A stretch of DNA of 64,000 nucleotides from DATATV01 sp035551355 (GCA_035551355.1 DASZNF010000035.1:62001-126000), one strand, 5' to 3'; positions 1 through 7,839 are shown, counted from the stretch's first letter. Numbers and translations: made by a program. The notes: generated from the sequence alone by a model not told the origin.

Positions 1-2
1 CC

Positions 3-320
3 GCCCGCCGGGACGCCATCTGGCTCACCGGCCACCGTCCGGGCCGCGAATCAGGCACGGCGTCCCCGGTCCCCACCAGCGCCGCCCTTTCCGGCCCGGC
101 CACGCAAACCAGCCCGGCCACACAAACCGGACCCGGCATACACAACGGCCCGGCCACACACAACACCTTCGGCGCGAAAACCGGCACTGCCGTTCGTTGC
201 GGCGCGGCCCGGAAACCCGGAGCTGCCATGCGAACCGGCGCGAGCGGCAGAACCGGCGCGGGCCCGAAAGCCAGCTCCGGCGCTCCCCGCCCCGCCGGCT
301 CGGCCCCGCTCCCCGGCTGA
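3..320 (+). CDS. 3' end of an unidentified gene entering from the left edge
   Basis: This frame is open from the window edge to a TGA at 318-320. Nearly every codon ends in G or C, the coding signature of this genome, and the other forward frames show it less clearly. About 105 residues are visible: a short ordered-looking part containing RRDAIWLTGHRPGR, then a Thr/Pro/Ala/Gly-rich tail with near repeats such as PATQTSPATQTGP. The start and any domain lie outside the window, so no function can be assigned. The tail is probably disordered. The alternative is that the stretch is non-coding low-complexity DNA; the codon pattern argues against that but does not exclude it. Confidence 0.45.
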   Translation, partial: ARRDAIWLTGHRPGRESGTASPVPTSAALSGPATQTSPATQTGPGIHNGPATHNTFGAKTGTAVRCGAARKPGAAMRTGASGRTGAGPKASSGAPRPAGSAPLPG

Positions 321-434
321 CCCTCCGGGCCCTTCAGACCCTGCGCACCGCTGATCCCCGCGCCCCTCGGCGCAACCCGCCCCCGACCGGCGCGAGCACG
401 CCGGCAAACCTCGGAGCACCAAGGAGAATCCCCA

Positions 435-650
435 ATGCGCACCTTCACCCGCGCCCTGCGCACCGCGCTGCTCACCGGCGGCCTGTTGCTGCTCGGCGCC
501 GGCATCGCCAGCGGCGCCCAGGCCCCCACCGGCCACCACCACCCGGGCCCGAACGTGGTGCGCTCCGGCACCGTGCCCGCGATGCTCTCGGACGTGCCCG
601 GCCTCGGCGGCGTCCTGCCGGACACCACGCCCGGCCTGCACTCGATGTAG
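435..650 (+). CDS. Small secreted peptide, 71 aa
   Basis: The ATG at 435 follows an AAGGAG ribosome site at 420-425, which fixes the start. The product has a classic Sec signal: basic n-region (MRTFTRALRT), a Leu/Gly-rich core (LLTGGLLLLGAGIA) and a likely cleavage near ASGAQA, about residue 30. The mature part is only about 41 residues, with an HHH motif near its start and a Gly/Leu/Pro-rich second half (SDVPGLGGVLPDT). It has no cysteine. I recognise no family. It ends 3 bases from the convergent stop of the GGDEF-like gene. A role at the cell surface, or as an exported peptide, is inference from the signal peptide alone. Confidence 0.7.
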   Translation: MRTFTRALRTALLTGGLLLLGAGIASGAQAPTGHHHPGPNVVRSGTVPAMLSDVPGLGGVLPDTTPGLHSM

Positions 651-653
651 GCG

Positions 654-1520
654 CTATTCCGCGGGCCGGGGCTGCGGAAAGTCCGTGTCCCCGGCCAGCC
701 GGGTCTCCAGCCGGGCCAGCAGCCGGTGCGCCGGGATGTTCCCGTCGGTGGTCAGCCAGCACGCCCGCGCGCTGGGCCGCAGCCGCTCGGAGCCGAGTTT
801 GGCCGAGCGGCCCAGCAGTTCGGTGGCCTGCGCCGCGATCGGCCGGCCGGTGCCGGTGGGATGCTCGGCGATCACCGCGAACCGGTTGCCCGAGTACCGG
901 GCCACGGTGTGGTCGGCGCGAAGCCCGCCCCGCAACCGCCCGGCCACCAACACGAGCAGATCGTCGCCCCGCCGGAAGCCGAACTCGGCGTTGATCGCGC
1001 CCATCCGCCGGATGTCCAGCAGTATCAGGGAAACCAGGGTGCCGTGCGTGCGGGCGCGGATCAGCGCCTGGTCCAGCCGGTCGGTGAGCAGGACTCGGTT
1101 GGGCAGGCCGGTCAGCGGGTCGAGCATGCTGTGCGCGGTGCCCATGTCGGTGTGCACCGGCCGCAGCGCCACCAGCACCCGCTGCTGGCCGATCGGGTGG
1201 TAGGACACCCACAGCCGGACCGGCGGATCGTCGCCGATGCCGACCACCATGGGGATCGCGAGCGAGGCCCGGGCGCGCAGCACCTGGCCGACGGTGTCCG
1301 CGGTGGCGGGCAATGCCGCCCCGCCCTCGTCCCGCACCCACCAGTTGTCGGGCCGCTCGCCGGTGCGCAGTTGCGCCACCGTGCAGCCGAGCAGTTCCGA
1401 GGCCCGCTCGTTGCCGGCCTGCACCACGCCGTCGGAGTCGATGAGCAGGACACCCAGCGGCAACTCGTCGACCAACTCGCCCCACACCGACCCGGTGGCC
1501 GGCGCGTCCGTGACGCCCAT
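654..1520 (-). CDS. PAS plus degenerate GGDEF domain protein
   Basis: The N-terminal ~115 residues read as a PAS-like sensor (VLLIDSDGVVQAGNERASELLG). They are followed by a diguanylate-cyclase fold opening with the usual DPLTGLPNR. Where active cyclases carry GG(D/E)EF this protein has SGNRF (RYSGNRFAV), so the catalytic acidic pair is lost. The protein is therefore probably not a c-di-GMP synthase; it may bind GTP or act as a signalling scaffold. No membrane segment is seen. The start chosen, ATG at 1520, gives 288 aa. There is no clear ribosome site there, and an in-frame GTG at 1547 is an alternative. The neighbours offer no operon context. Confidence 0.75.
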   Translation of the reverse strand: MGVTDAPATGSVWGELVDELPLGVLLIDSDGVVQAGNERASELLGCTVAQLRTGERPDNWWVRDEGGAALPATADTVGQVLRARASLAIPMVVGIGDDPPVRLWVSYHPIGQQRVLVALRPVHTDMGTAHSMLDPLTGLPNRVLLTDRLDQALIRARTHGTLVSLILLDIRRMGAINAEFGFRRGDDLLVLVAGRLRGGLRADHTVARYSGNRFAVIAEHPTGTGRPIAAQATELLGRSAKLGSERLRPSARACWLTTDGNIPAHRLLARLETRLAGDTDFPQPRPAE

Positions 1521-1680
1521 GGCACGAGAGTGGTCCGGTCCACTCACCGGTTCAAGACGCACACGCCCGCGAATCCCGATCTTGACCCAACGCTCACCCG
1601 ATCGTGGACATCCGCCGTCGGGCATCGGGTCCGCGCTGATCAGCATTGGCCCGTCCGGGCTGACGTCCTTGGCCGGTCGT

Positions 1681-2418
1681 TCAGGCCGGGATGCGGGCGA
1701 TGTCCGGTTGTTCCGGGCCGTGCGGAATGTCGAACGTGTCCTCGCCGGTACGCAGCAGTCGCAGGATGAGGCCGGCCACGTACTCCGGGCGGTGCACCAC
1801 CAAGCCAGGCGCGGGTTCGACGCCGAGTTGGAACATGCCGTTGCCGAACTCGGTCGCGGTCATTGAGGGCAGCAGCAGCGAGACGGCGATCCCGTCGCTC
1901 GCCAGCTCCGCACGGAATACCGCGCTGAGCACGTTCACCGCGGATTTCGTGGCCACGTAAGCACCGTCGCCGGCAAGGACCATGCGGGTGGCGCCCGAGC
2001 TGATGTTCACGATCCGACCGAAACCCTGCTCCCGCATGGCCGGCAGCACGGACTGGGTCATGGCCAGCAGGCTGACCACGTTGCGGTTGAGGATTTCGCG
2101 GTACTCGGCCGGATCAACCTCGGCCAAGGGCGCGTGCAGGCCGGCGCCGACGTTGTTGACCAGCCCGTCGACGCGATGGTGCCGGTCCAGGGTGGCCGCG
2201 ACCAGGTCACGCAGCTGCGCCGGGTCGGTCACATCGGTGGGCACGGCCAGCGCACCGCCGAGTTCCGCGCTCAGCGCGGCCAGCCGGTCGGCCCGGCGCG
2301 CGGCGAGCACCGGCCGTGCGCCTGCGGCGTGCAGGGCCCGCGCGGTGGCCGCGCCGATACCGGAGGAGGCGCCGGTGACGATCACCGTCTTGCCGGTCAG
2401 GTCCATAACAGCGGCCAT
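1681..2418 (-). CDS. Short-chain dehydrogenase/reductase
   Basis: A 245-residue classical SDR, the usual length. The NAD(P)-binding TGASSGIG motif is near residue 15, the NNVG motif near residue 88, the catalytic Ser lies in NISSG, and the YVATK active-site Tyr/Lys pair follows. AARRAD after the second strand, with basic residues, suggests NADPH. Substrate is unknown. The start at 2418 has no strong ribosome site; the ATG at 2406 (MDLTGKT) is an equally plausible start. The gene lies 99 bases beyond the stop of the small TTG-start gene on the same strand, and the divergent TetR regulator at 2951 may control both. Confidence 0.85.
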   Translation of the reverse strand: MAAVMDLTGKTVIVTGASSGIGAATARALHAAGARPVLAARRADRLAALSAELGGALAVPTDVTDPAQLRDLVAATLDRHHRVDGLVNNVGAGLHAPLAEVDPAEYREILNRNVVSLLAMTQSVLPAMREQGFGRIVNISSGATRMVLAGDGAYVATKSAVNVLSAVFRAELASDGIAVSLLLPSMTATEFGNGMFQLGVEPAPGLVVHRPEYVAGLILRLLRTGEDTFDIPHGPEQPDIARIPA

Positions 2419-2517
2419 GGGTCAACGCGTTCCGATCTTCATCTCGGTGATCCTTCCAGCGATCCAGGCAAGCGGGGTCGTGCTGTCGCGAACTGCCCTC
2501 GGGGCGGTCTTCCAGGC

Positions 2518-2880
2518 TCAGCCGAGCACGCGGCTGATCGCGGGCAGCGCGTCACCGGGGTTGCGGACCAGGATGATCTGGGTGGCCGGCGCGTGGGCGT
2601 GGATGATGTTGAGCACCCGGTTGAACCAGAGGCTTGTCTCCTCGGTCGGCGGAAGCTGAGGGTCCTGGCCGCTGATGAAGCTGCCGATCACGACGCCGTC
2701 GTACTCGACGTCGCCCAACTCCTTGATCAACCGGGTGTCGCCGGTCTCGTCGTCGGTGAGGACCACGATGGTGGCCGCCAGGCCGGCTTCCCGCAGGCGC
2801 GCCTGGACCGCCGCACCGATCTCCGGGTGCTTGCCGAAGCCCAGGATCCGCCACTGTTTGAGAACCGCCGACGTCGACAA
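2518..2880 (-). CDS. Small protein of unknown function, TTG start
   Basis: A TTG at 2880 is preceded by AGGAGG with five bases between, so the protein is 120 aa and begins MSTSAVLKQWRILGFGKHPE. It has a Rossmann-like look: an early GFGKHPEIGAAVQARLREAG turn, then hydrophobic strands (ATIVVLTDD, YDGVVIGSF, TQIILVRNP). No catalytic motif is obvious, and I do not recognise the family. Upstream in-frame ATG codons fall inside the shared promoter region and lack ribosome sites. It is the first gene leftward from the TetR promoter and probably shares a transcript with the SDR. It may bind a nucleotide or NAD(P), but that is inference. Confidence 0.65.
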   Translation of the reverse strand: MSTSAVLKQWRILGFGKHPEIGAAVQARLREAGLAATIVVLTDDETGDTRLIKELGDVEYDGVVIGSFISGQDPQLPPTEETSLWFNRVLNIIHAHAPATQIILVRNPGDALPAISRVLG

Positions 2881-2900
2881 GTCCGCCTCCTGCTCGTAAA

Positions 2901-2942
2901 ATGAGTTGACCCTAAGTTGAATGACTTGACTCGGAGTATATC
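2901..2942. promoter_or_regulatory. Divergent promoter/operator region of the TetR gene
   Basis: This AT-richer patch separates the divergent TetR and TTG-start genes. TTGA occurs at 2906, 2917 and 2926, and an imperfect GAGT...ACTC dyad spans 2903-2932. A -10 candidate TATATC (2937-2942) sits 8 bases before the TetR ATG, which would give a leaderless transcript. Autoregulation by TetR is the usual arrangement and is inferred. Confidence 0.4.
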
Positions 2943-2950
2943 CAAATAGC

Positions 2951-3601
2951 ATGGCACACGTCAAAGGGACCCAGCGCACGTATCGCTCGCCGCTGCGCGA
3001 GGAGGCCGCCCGCCGTACCCGCGAGATCGTGGTAGCGGCCGCCGCGGAGGTGTTCCTCGAGGCGGGCTACACCGGTGCCACGATCGAGCAGATAGCCGCC
3101 CGCGCCCGCGTCTCACGCCCGACCGTCTTCGGAGTCGGCAACAAGGCCCAACTGTTCGCGCTCGCCCGCCAGTGGGCGGCCACGGGCGGCCGCCTCACCG
3201 CCAACGACGAAGGCTTCCACCAGCTCCTGGCGATTCCTGACGCGCACCGGCTGCTGGAGGAGTTCGCTGCCTTCACCGCCGCCATCTCACAGCGGCTCGG
3301 GCCGCTGCAACTCGTGCTCGAGCAAGTCGCCGGGACCGACCCCGAACTGGCGCGACTGCTGGAGTCAAGCCAGCAGGAGCTGCTGGAGTGCGCCCGCGGC
3401 ATCGTCGCAGCGGTCGCCGCGACAGGATCACTGCGGCCCGACGTCCCGGAGGAGGCCGCCACCGACATGCTCTGGGTGCAGATCCAGCCCACGAACTACC
3501 GACGCCTGGTCGAGGAGCGCGGCTGGAGCCACCACGCGTTCGAGCGCTGGCACGCCGCGACCATGATCGCCGCCCTGCTGGAACCCCGTACGGCTGGATG
3601 A
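2951..3601 (+). CDS. TetR/AcrR-family transcriptional regulator
   Basis: A 216-residue protein of typical TetR length. The N-terminal helix-turn-helix runs from about residue 20 to 65 (AAAEVFLEAGYTGATIEQIA then ARARVSRPTVF). A variable, mainly helical ligand domain follows. VGNKAQLFALA replaces the more common Y.HF..K..L segment after the recognition helix. The ATG at 2951 has no Shine-Dalgarno, but a TATATC box ends 8 bases before it, suggesting a leaderless mRNA. It is divergent from the small TTG-start gene and the SDR, which it probably represses. The ligand is unknown. Confidence 0.85.
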   Translation: MAHVKGTQRTYRSPLREEAARRTREIVVAAAAEVFLEAGYTGATIEQIAARARVSRPTVFGVGNKAQLFALARQWAATGGRLTANDEGFHQLLAIPDAHRLLEEFAAFTAAISQRLGPLQLVLEQVAGTDPELARLLESSQQELLECARGIVAAVAATGSLRPDVPEEAATDMLWVQIQPTNYRRLVEERGWSHHAFERWHAATMIAALLEPRTAG

Positions 3602-3644
3602 GGTCGCGGAGAATCCGCCGCTGAGAACCTACGGTCCGCTCGGG

Positions 3645-6065
3645 TCAGCCCTCGGCGAGGTCGGCGAAGCGGCTGTAGTGCAGCTGGTGGGCCACGGTGA
3701 TGGTGGAGGTCGGGCCGGCCCGGTGCTTGGCCAGGATCAGGTCGGCCTCGCCGGCGCGCGGGTCGTCGCGCTCCCAGGCGTCCGGCCGGTTGATCAGGAT
3801 GACCATGTCGGCGTCCTGCTCCAGGGAGCCGGACTCACGCAGGTCGGCCAGCATCGGGCGCTTGTCGGTGCGTTGTTCCGGGCCACGGTTGAGCTGACTG
3901 ATCGCGATCACCGGCACCTCGAGTTCCTTGGCCAGCAGCTTGAGCTGCCGGGAGAACTCGGACACTTCCTGCTGCCGGGACTCGACTCGCTTGCCGGAGG
4001 TCATCAGCTGCAGATAGTCGACCACGATCAGCTTCAGGTCGTTGCGCTGCTTCAACCGCCGGGCCTTGGCCCGGATCTCCATCATGGTCATGTTCGGCGA
4101 GTCGTCCACGAACAGCGGCGCCTCGCTGATCTCGCTCATCCGCCGGGCCAGCCGGGTCCAGTCGTCGTCGGTCATCCGGCCACCGCGCATGTCCTGCAGC
4201 CGGATTCTCGCCTCCGCCGACAGCATGCGCATCACGATCTCGGTGCGGCTCATCTCCAGCGAGAAGATCACGCTGGTCATCGAGTGCTTCACCGAACACG
4301 ACCGGGCGAAATCCAGTCCCAGCGTCGAGTTGTGCGTCGGCACCATGGACCGGCCGGCGAGATAGAGGTGATCGGGCGCGTCCACCTCGACGCAGCGCAC
4401 CGGCACGCTGGGCACCGGCCGCACATCGACCACGTAACGCCGCCCGGCCCGGGACGGCCGGGCCGCCATCCGCTCCTTGTGCAGCAGGTGCTTGCGCTCC
4501 AGCCAGAACACCCGATCGTGCGTGGTGAAGGTCAGCGTGTACGCCGTGCTGGATTCCCCGCTGCGACCGGGCACCCGCCTGGTGCGCATGGTGGCGCGGT
4601 AGCCGAGGCCGACGATGAGGTCGTGGGCGTCGTGCGCGAGCCGCTGGTTGGTGACCGAGAACCGCACCGAACCGCTCGGCGTGACCGTGCCGTCGGTGTC
4701 CAGCAACCCGGCCAGCAGCGCCCGCCGCTGGCTGCGCCCAGCGCGCAGGTAATCGGCCGGGACGTGCTTGGCGCCCAGCACCCCGAGCGACCGCAGGACG
4801 GCCTGGACGGTCCCGTGATGGTTCCGGCATTCCTGGCTCAACCGCGTCCCGGACGACGGCTGTCCGCAATCCGGGCGGGCCGGGGCCAGGCCGCCGTCGG
4901 GCGCCACCTCGATGTCCTCGGACTCGATGTGCCAGACGATCTCCGGGTCGGCCGTGGTGAGCCGCGCACTGTCGGAGTGGCCGTCGCCCAGCCACGCGCC
5001 CAGCACGTACGGCGGCAGGGCCAGTTCGCGTTCGGGCAGGTCCAGCGGCTCGGCCAGGACGACCGAGTGGTCGACCCGGCCGTCGGCGGTGCCGCAGCGC
5101 AGGCTGGCGGCGAGCTGCCCGGTCGTGCGCACCGCGGACCCGATCCGCCCACCGGTGGATCGGCGATCGGCCCGGGTTTCGGTCACCCACTGGTGTTGCG
5201 CGTCGGCGGTGATCACCGTGCCGTCGGAGAATTCCACCTCGTAGCACGGGCGGTCGCGCAGCACCTCGGTCGCCGCGGCCACCCGGATCGGCCGGCCGTT
5301 CGCGCCGAGCAACTGGTCCCCGGCCGCCACCTCGCCCATCGTGGTCCAGCCCGACGGGGTGGGTAGCGGCGTGTCCAGCGCGAGCGCCTTGCCGACACCG
5401 GGCCGCGCCGCCACGATGACCATCTGGCCGGGGTGCAGGCCGTTGGTGACCTCGTCCAGATCCACGAATCCCGTCGGCACGCCCAGCGACGATCCGCCGC
5501 GCGAGGCGATGGCGTCGATCTCGTCCATGGTCGGCTGCAGCAACTCCTCCAAGGACACGTAGTCCTCGGACATGCGCCGCTCGGTGACCTCGTAGATGGC
5601 CGCCTGCGCGCGGTCGACCACCTCGTCGATCTCCGCGCCCTCGGCCCCGTTGTAGCCCAGCTGCACGATCCGCGTCCCGGCCTCGACCAGCCGGCGCAGC
5701 ACCGACTTCTCGGCCACGATCTCCGCGTAGTACCCGGCGTTGGCGGCCGTGGGCACCGTGGCGATCAGCGTGTGCAGATACGGCGCGCCGCCCACCCGGC
5801 CCAACTCGCCGCGCCGCTCCAGTTCGGCCGACACGGTGATCGGGTCGGCCGGCTCGCCCCGGCCGTAGAGATCCAGGATGCAGTCGTACACCGCTTCGTG
5901 CGCCGGCCGGTAGAAGTCGTTGGGCGAGAGCACTTCCACCACGTCGGCGATGGCGTCCTTGGACAGCATCATCCCGCCCAGCACGGACTGCTCCGCGGCG
6001 AGGTCCTGCGGCGGCTGCCGCTCGTAACCCGCTGCCGCCACACCCCGGTCGTCGGTCAGCGCCAC
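3645..6065 (-). CDS. dnaB: Replicative DNA helicase DnaB, precursor with intein
   Basis: The 806-residue precursor contains a complete DnaB. The N-terminal domain (PPQDLAAEQSVLGGMMLS) occupies about residues 18-190, and the RecA-like helicase core resumes after residue 580. The Walker A motif is interrupted: GVGK ends at residue 226 and STLGLDFARS begins at 580. Downstream are Walker B (LIVVDYLQLM) and RESGSLEQDAD. After protein splicing the helicase would be 453 aa, the normal length. The start is GTG at 6065, with a purine-rich GGAGAGGA upstream. The gene lies beyond the rpsF-ssb-rpsR-rplI operon but is separated from it by a terminator, so it has its own promoter region, which carries DnaA-box-like sites. 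The same gene order, also with an intein in dnaB, is known in M. tuberculosis. Confidence 0.97.
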   Translation of the reverse strand: MALTDDRGVAAAGYERQPPQDLAAEQSVLGGMMLSKDAIADVVEVLSPNDFYRPAHEAVYDCILDLYGRGEPADPITVSAELERRGELGRVGGAPYLHTLIATVPTAANAGYYAEIVAEKSVLRRLVEAGTRIVQLGYNGAEGAEIDEVVDRAQAAIYEVTERRMSEDYVSLEELLQPTMDEIDAIASRGGSSLGVPTGFVDLDEVTNGLHPGQMVIVAARPGVGKALALDTPLPTPSGWTTMGEVAAGDQLLGANGRPIRVAAATEVLRDRPCYEVEFSDGTVITADAQHQWVTETRADRRSTGGRIGSAVRTTGQLAASLRCGTADGRVDHSVVLAEPLDLPERELALPPYVLGAWLGDGHSDSARLTTADPEIVWHIESEDIEVAPDGGLAPARPDCGQPSSGTRLSQECRNHHGTVQAVLRSLGVLGAKHVPADYLRAGRSQRRALLAGLLDTDGTVTPSGSVRFSVTNQRLAHDAHDLIVGLGYRATMRTRRVPGRSGESSTAYTLTFTTHDRVFWLERKHLLHKERMAARPSRAGRRYVVDVRPVPSVPVRCVEVDAPDHLYLAGRSMVPTHNSTLGLDFARSCSVKHSMTSVIFSLEMSRTEIVMRMLSAEARIRLQDMRGGRMTDDDWTRLARRMSEISEAPLFVDDSPNMTMMEIRAKARRLKQRNDLKLIVVDYLQLMTSGKRVESRQQEVSEFSRQLKLLAKELEVPVIAISQLNRGPEQRTDKRPMLADLRESGSLEQDADMVILINRPDAWERDDPRAGEADLILAKHRAGPTSTITVAHQLHYSRFADLAEG
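4329..5387 (-). other. Class 3 intein with LAGLIDADG endonuclease, inside dnaB
   Basis: This in-frame 353-residue insert (precursor residues 227-579) has intein blocks at both ends. It begins with Ala (ALALDTPLPTPSGW), not Cys or Ser, and ends PTHN before Ser580 of the extein. It has the Trp-Cys-Thr triad that defines class 3 inteins: Trp293 in block B (AQHQWVTE), Cys558 in block F (VRCVEVD) and Thr577 in block G. In that class the block F Cys is the first nucleophile. The middle holds two LAGLIDADG motifs (LGAWLGDGHSD near 354-364 and LLAGLLDTDG at 450-459), so a homing endonuclease is present and looks intact. It splits the ATP-binding P-loop, so unspliced DnaB cannot hydrolyse ATP. Confidence 0.93.
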
Positions 6066-6197
6066 CGCACTCGTGTCCTCTCCCTCGTGCCCAGTGCCGT
6101 GATACCGCAGCGGGCCGACAAGTCCCCTCGCGCCCGCGTCGAACGCGGGCCCCGGCAGGGCACGCTAGGGCCACCCACATGGCGCATCAACTCGTCC

Positions 6198-6339
6198 TGT
6201 GGACCGGGCTGTGCAGAACTTGTTAGTAGCTGCGCCGCGACGGTCGACAGTCGCCCGCCGCAGTGTGGACAACCTGTGGACAAACCACGGGCAACCATCC
6301 GAACCTGCTGGTCAAAGCCTGGGGATAACTTGTGGAGAA
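6198..6339. promoter_or_regulatory. Group of DnaA-box-like sites upstream of dnaB
   Basis: Two exact copies of TGTGGACAA, the complement of the high-GC DnaA box TTGTCCACA, lie at 6264-6272 and 6275-6283. Near matches are TGTGGAGAA (6331-6339), TGGGGATAA (6320-6328, complement TTATCCCCA) and TGTGGACCG (6198-6206). All lie between the rplI terminator and the dnaB start, in dnaB's promoter region. No dnaA or dnaN is present, so this is not read as oriC. DnaA control of dnaB, or titration of DnaA, are the likely roles. Confidence 0.55.
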
Positions 6340-6466
6340 AATAGTCTGCTCGGGTGTCGGCGTGTCGCGGAGGATCGGCGCCCGGCGTGTCGCGGACGCC
6401 TCGGCGACCGAAATTCTCCACCGGTGCATCCACAGCCGTTCGCGCGTTCGCACTGGGCCGAACAGA

Positions 6467-6511
6467 GCAAGGCCCTGGCGTTCGATCGGCATCGAAGCGC
6501 CAGGGCCTTGC
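6467..6511 (-). terminator. Hairpin terminator after rplI
   Basis: Arms GCAAGGCCCTGGCG (6467-6480) and CGCCAGGGCCTTGC (6498-6511) pair perfectly. An inner TTCGAT/ATCGAA extends the stem past one bulged G. It sits 44 bases beyond the rplI stop, has no long U run, and separates the ribosomal operon from dnaB. Confidence 0.8.
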
Positions 6512-6554
6512 GACCTGAATCGGACCCGCGGGAACAAATCCGCGCGACCGGGAA

Positions 6555-7007
6555 CTACTGCGCGGTGACCTCGAGGGAGAACGACGCGGTGACCTCCGGG
6601 TGCAACCGGACGTTCACCGAGTGCTTGCCGATGGTCTTGATGTGGTTGCCCAGATCAATGGTGCGCCGGTCCAGCGCCGGCCCACCGGCCGAGCGGATCG
6701 CACCGGCCACGTCGGCCACGGTGACCGAACCGAACAGCTTCTTCGAACCCGCGTTGGCCTTGGCCCGCAGCACCACGGTGCCCAGGCTCTCCAGCGCGGT
6801 CTTCAGCTCCTTGGCGTGGTCCAGGTCGCGCACCCGGCGGATGTCCTGCGCCCGCCGGATCGAGGCGACCTGCTTCTCGGCGCCCTTGGTGGCCGCGATG
6901 GCCAGCCCGCGGGGCAGCAGGAAGTTGCGGCCGTAACCGTTCTTGACCTCGACCGTGTCCCCCGGCCCGCCAAGGCCGGTCACGTCGGTGGTGAGGATCA
7001 GCTTCAT
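6555..7007 (-). CDS. rplI: 50S ribosomal protein bL9
   Basis: 150 residues, the normal size. It opens MKLILTTDVTGLGGPGDTVE and carries the L9 signature around residues 13-40 (VKNGYGRNFLLPRGLA) in the N-terminal rRNA-binding domain. A long connecting helix (KGAEKQVASIRRAQ onward) and the C-terminal domain (KKLFGSVTVADVA to SLEVTAQ) follow. The ATG at 7007 is set by family alignment and lies 14 bases past the rpsR stop, so the two are co-transcribed and probably coupled. It is the last gene of the operon and is followed by a strong hairpin. It binds 23S rRNA at the base of the L1 stalk. Confidence 0.97.
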   Translation of the reverse strand: MKLILTTDVTGLGGPGDTVEVKNGYGRNFLLPRGLAIAATKGAEKQVASIRRAQDIRRVRDLDHAKELKTALESLGTVVLRAKANAGSKKLFGSVTVADVAGAIRSAGGPALDRRTIDLGNHIKTIGKHSVNVRLHPEVTASFSLEVTAQ

Positions 7008-7021
7008 GATTTCTCGCCCCC

Positions 7022-7261
7022 TCAGCGTGCCGTCGAGGTGTACGGCAGCAGCGCCATCTCCCGCGAGTTCTTCACCGCGATGGCGATGTCCCGCTGGTGC
7101 TGGCTGCAGTTGCCGGTGACCCGCCGGGCCCGGATCTTGCCGCGGTCGGAGATGTACTTGCGGAGCAGCCCGGTGTCCTTGTAGTCGATCGAGCTGGCCG
7201 ACTTGTCCTTGCAGAAAACGCAAACCTTCTTCTTCGGCTTGCGCACGGGTGGCTTGGCCAC
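7022..7261 (-). CDS. rpsR: 30S ribosomal protein bS18, zinc-binding form
   Basis: 79 residues from a GTG at 7261, preceded by AGGAG (ACAGGAGTTCTCTC). The protein has Cys14, Cys17, Cys52 and His55, the CxxC...CxxH pattern of the zinc-binding (C+) type of bS18. Many actinobacteria also keep a second, zinc-independent copy elsewhere that is used under zinc starvation; whether this genome does cannot be seen here. The core KDTGLLRKYISDRGKIRARR binds 16S rRNA beside bS6, whose gene opens this operon. It lies between ssb and rplI, the standard order. Confidence 0.96.
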   Translation of the reverse strand: MAKPPVRKPKKKVCVFCKDKSASSIDYKDTGLLRKYISDRGKIRARRVTGNCSQHQRDIAIAVKNSREMALLPYTSTAR

Positions 7262-7304
7262 GAGAGAACTCCTGTGTGTCGCGCTTGGGGAAAGAAAATG
7301 GGGA

Positions 7305-7808
7305 TCAGAACGGCGGTTCGTCGTTGAACCCGCCACCACCGGAGTTCACCGGGGGAGCCGAGTTCCACGGGTCGTCGGCCGGGGCGCTGTTACCGCCACC
7401 GCCACCGCCGCCGAACCCACCGCCACCGCCGCCGCCACTACCGCGGCTGGCCTTGTTCACCTTGGCCGTGGCATACCGCAGCGAGGGGCCGATCTCGTCG
7501 ACCTCCAGCTCCACCACGGTGCGCTTCTCGCCTTCCTTGGTCTCGTAAGACCGCTGACGGAGGCGACCCTGCACCACGACCCGCATGCCGCGGGTCAGCG
7601 ACTCGGCCACGTTCTCCGCGGCCTGCCGCCAGATGTTGCAGCGCAGGAACAGCGCTTCGCCGTCCTTCCACTCGCCGCTCTGGCGGTCGAAGGTGCGCGG
7701 GGTGGAGGCCACCGTGAAGTTGGCCACGGCGGCACCCGAGGGGGTGAACCGCAGTTCCGGGTCGGCGGTGAGGTTGCCGACCACCGTGATTACCGTTTCG
7801 CCAGCCAT
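7305..7808 (-). CDS. ssb: Single-stranded DNA-binding protein SSB
   Basis: 167 residues. The OB fold fills about residues 1-110 (GNLTADPELRFTPSGAAVAN, then FLRCNIWRQAAENVAESLTRG). A Gly-rich linker with Gly runs follows, then Asn/Pro-rich sequence ending in the acidic tip GGFNDEPPF, which in SSBs recruits replication and repair proteins. The start is ATG at 7808, with GGAGG ten bases upstream. It sits between rpsF and rpsR. Being next to the ribosomal genes ties its supply to growth. This is the essential-type SSB by position and tail; actinobacteria often have a second paralogue elsewhere. Confidence 0.97.
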   Translation of the reverse strand: MAGETVITVVGNLTADPELRFTPSGAAVANFTVASTPRTFDRQSGEWKDGEALFLRCNIWRQAAENVAESLTRGMRVVVQGRLRQRSYETKEGEKRTVVELEVDEIGPSLRYATAKVNKASRGSGGGGGGGFGGGGGGGNSAPADDPWNSAPPVNSGGGGFNDEPPF

Positions 7809-7839
7809 GTCGGTGAAACCTCCGCTGCTGCTGGTGGAC

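Noticed and set aside
51..641. A 196-codon frame on the - strand at the left edge
   Set aside because: Gly/Ala/Arg-rich low complexity, antisense to the partial gene end and the well-supported secreted peptide gene.
6198..6339. oriC
   Set aside because: There are only two exact boxes and no dnaA, dnaN or rpmH nearby; actinobacterial origins have many more boxes next to dnaA.
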